Source: ZAX-1 sp046533095 (GTDB lineage Bacteria > Bacillota > Clostridia > Lachnospirales > Lachnospiraceae). From it: DNA of 64,000 nucleotides. A model generated the notes under the pieces. That model saw nothing but the letters and a program-made list of their open reading frames with translations. It was not told where the DNA came from and made no database searches. Shown piece by piece: positions 61,444 through 64,000 of this stretch. Numbering within the stretch: position 1 is the stretch's first letter; each line of letters begins with the position of its first letter. The DNA lies in assembly GCA_046533095.1 (NCBI GenBank), contig JAJQRA010000038.1, forward strand, positions 1 through 64,000, given 5' to 3'. The translations under genes and the position numbers were made by a program.

Positions 61444-62090
61444 GCTACAAAAAAGTACATCATGATAAAGTGGCATACGCTGCCACCTAATACAAACAGG
61501 TGAAATATTTCATGTGAACCAAAGCTTTTATGCTTTAAATTGAAAACCGGAAGTTTTAAAGCATATATTACGCCCCCAACCGTATAAATAATACCTCCTG
61601 CTAAAAGCCAGAGAAATGCTTGTAGAGAGAGGCTATTTATAAGTTGCGTAAAAGCCAGTACACAGACCCAGCCCATTGCTATATATAATACAGAAGAGAA
61701 CCATTTTGGACAAGTAATCCAGAAAGCTTTTATGAGAATGCCCAGTAATGCAATCCCCCAAACAAGGGAAAGCAGTGAATATCCCAATGGTTTACCGAGT
61801 ACAATGACACAAATCGGGGTATAGGTTCCTGCAATTAATACAAAAATCATCATATGATCGATTTTGCGTAAAAGTTTGTTCGTCTTTTCTGTGAGATTAA
61901 AAGCGTGGTACGTGGCACTTGCACCATACAATAAAATCATACTTACAATAAAGATAGCAAGAGAAGCCACATGGACATAATCCGGTTGCGAGGAAGCCTT
62001 TATTAAAAGAGGCAAAGAGGCAAACACAGCCATAAGCATACCAATAAAATGTGTAATAGAACTTCCGGGATCTTTTAATTTAATTTTCAT
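61434..62090 (-). CDS. Hemolysin III family (PAQR-like) membrane protein
   Basis: A 218-residue membrane protein with seven predicted TM helices. DPGSSITHFIGMLMAVFASLP at the start, ATYHAFNLTEKTNKLLRKIDHMMIFVLIAGTYTPI (about residues 60-95) and the C-terminal SHEIFHLFVLGGSVCHFIMMYFF are the family motifs. The His, Ser and Asp residues in SATYH, KIDH and HEIFH form the predicted zinc site of the superfamily. Physiological role unknown; hemolysin activity is only reported for a few members. GGAAG precedes the ATG. Confidence 0.93.
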   Translation of the reverse strand: MKIKLKDPGSSITHFIGMLMAVFASLPLLIKASSQPDYVHVASLAIFIVSMILLYGASATYHAFNLTEKTNKLLRKIDHMMIFVLIAGTYTPICVIVLGKPLGYSLLSLVWGIALLGILIKAFWITCPKWFSSVLYIAMGWVCVLAFTQLINSLSLQAFLWLLAGGIIYTVGGVIYALKLPVFNLKHKSFGSHEIFHLFVLGGSVCHFIMMYFFVAIM

Positions 62091-62390
62091 CGTATAAATC
62101 TTCCTTTCAGTGTGCGAAGGTATACAAATAATATATGTTAAATTTAAAACAATAACAATACATAGTTTTTAATACTATGTATAAACTATATAAATACTAC
62201 TACACAAGGTAATTCGTGTCAATACATTTTTTGCAATACTTGGCGTTATTTTTTCGTAATATTTAAGTAGTATCTCTATCATTTTAAATATTATCATAAT
62301 ATTAGCGTGAAAATACGAAATTAACATTTTGTTTCAATACTGTTCCTATATTTTCTTCTGTTTTTACAATATTTTTGTGAAAATATAAAA
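62091..62390. other. AT-rich divergent intergenic region
   Basis: On the minus strand TTGTTA and TATATT, 17 bases apart, could drive the hemolysin III gene (about 62125-62155). A perfect hairpin TACATAGT/ACTATGTA lies at 62159-62181. GTGAAAATACGAAATTAACATTTT (shortened: GAAATTAACATTTT, 62315 region) is a diverged copy of the promoter region at 62377-62400. Confidence 0.5.
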
Positions 62391-62419
62391 TTGACATTTT
62401 ATCAAAAATTTGTTATGAT
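62391..62419 (+). promoter_or_regulatory. Promoter of the DEAD-box helicase gene
   Basis: TTGACA (62391-62396) and TATGAT (62414-62419) are separated by exactly 17 bases. Transcription should start near 62426. Confidence 0.85.
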
Positions 62420-62425
62420 AGGAAA

Positions 62426-62687
62426 CAGATATTTATGAAGGCGTATTGTGGTCTATCAGCCCGAAAGAGCTTGCATCATGTAAGCGCTTTTTTTATGAAC
62501 TTTTTATGAATTAAGGTTCGTATGAAACCCTACGGGGGAGCCACACTCGCTGGTGAGCCATTCCTCACAGAAGAATATCGTCACAAAGCGACCAAGCTCG
62601 GCGCAAAAGATTCTTTCTATATTTGATCTATTAGGGATTTAGAAATTTTTGCTCTGCAGGCAACAAGAAAGGAAACACATAAATAAT
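62426..62687 (+). ncRNA. Structured 5' leader of the DEAD-box helicase mRNA with attenuator-like hairpin
   Basis: A leader of about 262 bases. GAAAG-A-GCTTGC pairs with GTAAGC-G-CTTTT (about 62464-62495), followed by T residues, which looks like an early terminator. Beyond it are GC-rich paired elements (GGTTCGTATGAAACC; GGTGAGCC..GGCTC-type pairs; AAGCTCGGCGC). Long leaders on cold-shock helicases often control expression. I do not recognise a named riboswitch class. Confidence 0.5.
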
Positions 62688-64000
62688 ATGGAAGCAGTAA
62701 ATTTTGATCAACTTGATCTACTACCTCAAATTTTAAGAGGTGTAAAAGAAATGGGCTTTGAAGAGGCTACCCCAATCCAAAGCCAGGCAATACCAATCGT
62801 AATGGAAGGTAGCGATGTCATCGGACAGGCACAGACTGGAACCGGGAAAACAGCGGCATTTGGAATCCCTTTGTTACAAAAGGTAGACCCACAAGGGAAA
62901 AAGACACAGGGAATCGTATTATGCCCAACAAGGGAACTTGCGATTCAAGTAGCAGATGAAATTAGAAATTTAGGAAGATATATGCACGGCATAAAAGTTT
63001 TGCCCATATATGGTGGACAGGATATTGTAAAACAGATGAGATCCTTAAAAGTAGGGGCGCAGATTATCGTTGGCACACCAGGACGTGTTATGGACCATTT
63101 AAGAAGAAAAACCATACGTTGTGACTTTGTGGAAATGATTGTATTAGATGAAGCAGATGAAATGTTGAATATGGGTTTTCGTGAAGATATTGAAACAGTA
63201 CTTGAATATATTCCGGAAGAAAGGCAGACCATACTATTTTCAGCAACGATGTCAAAAGCTATTTTAGAAATAACGAAGCAATATCAAAGAAATGCTAAAA
63301 CGATTAAAGTAGTAAAAAAAGAACTGACGGTTCCAAATATAGAACAATTTTATTACGATGTAAAGCGGAAGGACAAGATAGAAGTATTAAGCCGCCTACT
63401 TGATTTCCATGCTCCAAAGCTCTCCCTTATCTTTTGCAATACAAAACGTATGGTAGATGAGCTGGTGAGTGACCTGCAAGGAAGAGGATATTTTGCAGAG
63501 GGGCTTCATGGAGATATGAAACAGCAGCAGCGTGACCGCGTTATGAACAGCTTTCGAAATGGGAAGACAGAAATCCTTGTTGCTACCGATGTTGCAGCCC
63601 GAGGAATTGATGTAGATGATATCGAAGCCGTCTTTAACTATGATTTGCCGCAGGACGATGAATATTATGTGCATCGTATCGGCAGGACAGGACGTGCCGG
63701 CAAATCGGGTACGGCATTTACATTTGTAAAAGGCAAAGAAATATATAAACTAAAAGATATACAAAGGTATTGCAAAACAAAGATTTTAGCTCAGCCAATT
63801 CCGACGAGTGATGATGTAGCCCACATTAAAATAGAAAAAATCATGGAGCAGATAGGAAGACTTGTAGAGGAAGAAAATCTGACTTCATGCGTCAATATGA
63901 TTGAAAGCCAGGTCAATGAATCGGATTACACCGCAATGGATATTGCAGCGGCCTTTTTATTCCAGGCATTAGGAAAAGGCGACTCATTACAAGAAGCGGC
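62688..64000 (+). CDS. DEAD-box ATP-dependent RNA helicase (truncated by the window end)
   Basis: 437 codons are visible and no stop is reached. Motifs appear in order: Q motif ATPIQSQAIP, motif I AQTGTGKTAA, Ia PTRELAIQ, GG, Ib TPGRVMDHL, II VLDEADEMLNMGF, III FSATM, then the second RecA domain with LIFCNTKRMVDEL, VATDVAARGIDVDDIEAVFNYD and HRIGRTGRAGKSG. It belongs to the CshA/DeaD group and would unwind structured RNA, typically for cold adaptation and ribosome assembly. A C-terminal RNA-binding domain may follow beyond the window. The ribosome site (AAAGGA) is rather distant from the chosen ATG. Confidence 0.95.
   Translation, partial: MEAVNFDQLDLLPQILRGVKEMGFEEATPIQSQAIPIVMEGSDVIGQAQTGTGKTAAFGIPLLQKVDPQGKKTQGIVLCPTRELAIQVADEIRNLGRYMHGIKVLPIYGGQDIVKQMRSLKVGAQIIVGTPGRVMDHLRRKTIRCDFVEMIVLDEADEMLNMGFREDIETVLEYIPEERQTILFSATMSKAILEITKQYQRNAKTIKVVKKELTVPNIEQFYYDVKRKDKIEVLSRLLDFHAPKLSLIFCNTKRMVDELVSDLQGRGYFAEGLHGDMKQQQRDRVMNSFRNGKTEILVATDVAARGIDVDDIEAVFNYDLPQDDEYYVHRIGRTGRAGKSGTAFTFVKGKEIYKLKDIQRYCKTKILAQPIPTSDDVAHIKIEKIMEQIGRLVEEENLTSCVNMIESQVNESDYTAMDIAAAFLFQALGKGDSLQEA

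Overview
The window looks like chromosome from a low-GC, spore-forming anaerobic Firmicute, most likely a Lachnospiraceae-type Clostridium. The reasons are AT-rich sequence, strong Shine-Dalgarno sites, frequent TTG/GTG starts, a T-box leader on tyrS, spoIID and spoIIQ-like genes, and oxygen-sensitive enzymes (4-hydroxybutyryl-CoA dehydratase, Fe-S flavoenzymes). No phage, insertion sequence or CRISPR array was recognised.

Layout. 1-541: 3' tip of a 23S rRNA gene with no 5S after it, then tRNA-Asn, tRNA-Glu and tRNA-Cys. 810-4797: cytidylate-kinase-like protein, Fe-S aldo/keto reductase, an MtmB-type methylamine methyltransferase homologue with leucine where pyrrolysine sits in MtmB, and a nitroreductase. 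5167-6876: tyrS with promoter and tyrosine T-box. 7204-9592: a Na/Pi cotransporter whose inferred mRNA leader is filled by a 69-bp tandem array, then a chemotaxis receptor. 12135-17233: a BMP-type (nucleoside) ABC importer. 17461-19485: a Na+/H+ antiporter. 19801-31951 (all minus strand): an amino-sugar/glycan locus with an ABC importer, a GH151/GHL6-like glycosidase, YitT, a transglutaminase-like protein, CutC, NagB and NagA.

32346-46973: a small Xre repressor diverges from a LysR regulator across a promoter flanked by two identical-format operators. A 12-gene catabolic operon follows: crotonase, class III CoA-transferase, DUF1097 membrane protein, OYE-type Fe-S flavoenzyme, metallo-beta-lactamase-fold lactonase-like hydrolase, acyl-CoA dehydrogenase, 4-hydroxybutyryl-CoA dehydratase, second crotonase, thiolase, 3-hydroxybutyryl-CoA dehydrogenase, EtfB and EtfA. 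Together they could turn a lactone or 4-hydroxy acid into crotonyl-CoA, then into acetyl-CoA and butyryl-CoA. The substrate is inferred.

47263-64000: a YesM/YesN-type two-component system whose kinase carries an in-frame 23-residue tandem repeat, then mntP, a zinc-ribbon protein, metG, tatD, rsmA, a radical-SAM/TIGR03915 DNA-modification pair, spoIID, a spoIIQ-like gene, a hemolysin III family protein, and the start of a DEAD-box helicase behind a strong promoter and a long structured leader.

The most unusual property of the DNA is a recurring pattern of short tandem duplications (15-72 bp) at the 3' ends of genes, often crossing the stop codon. They are seen at the nitroreductase, both BMP permeases, metG, the TIGR03915 gene, the hemolysin III gene and, in frame, the YesM kinase. 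A dispersed palindromic element also occurs in three intergenic regions.
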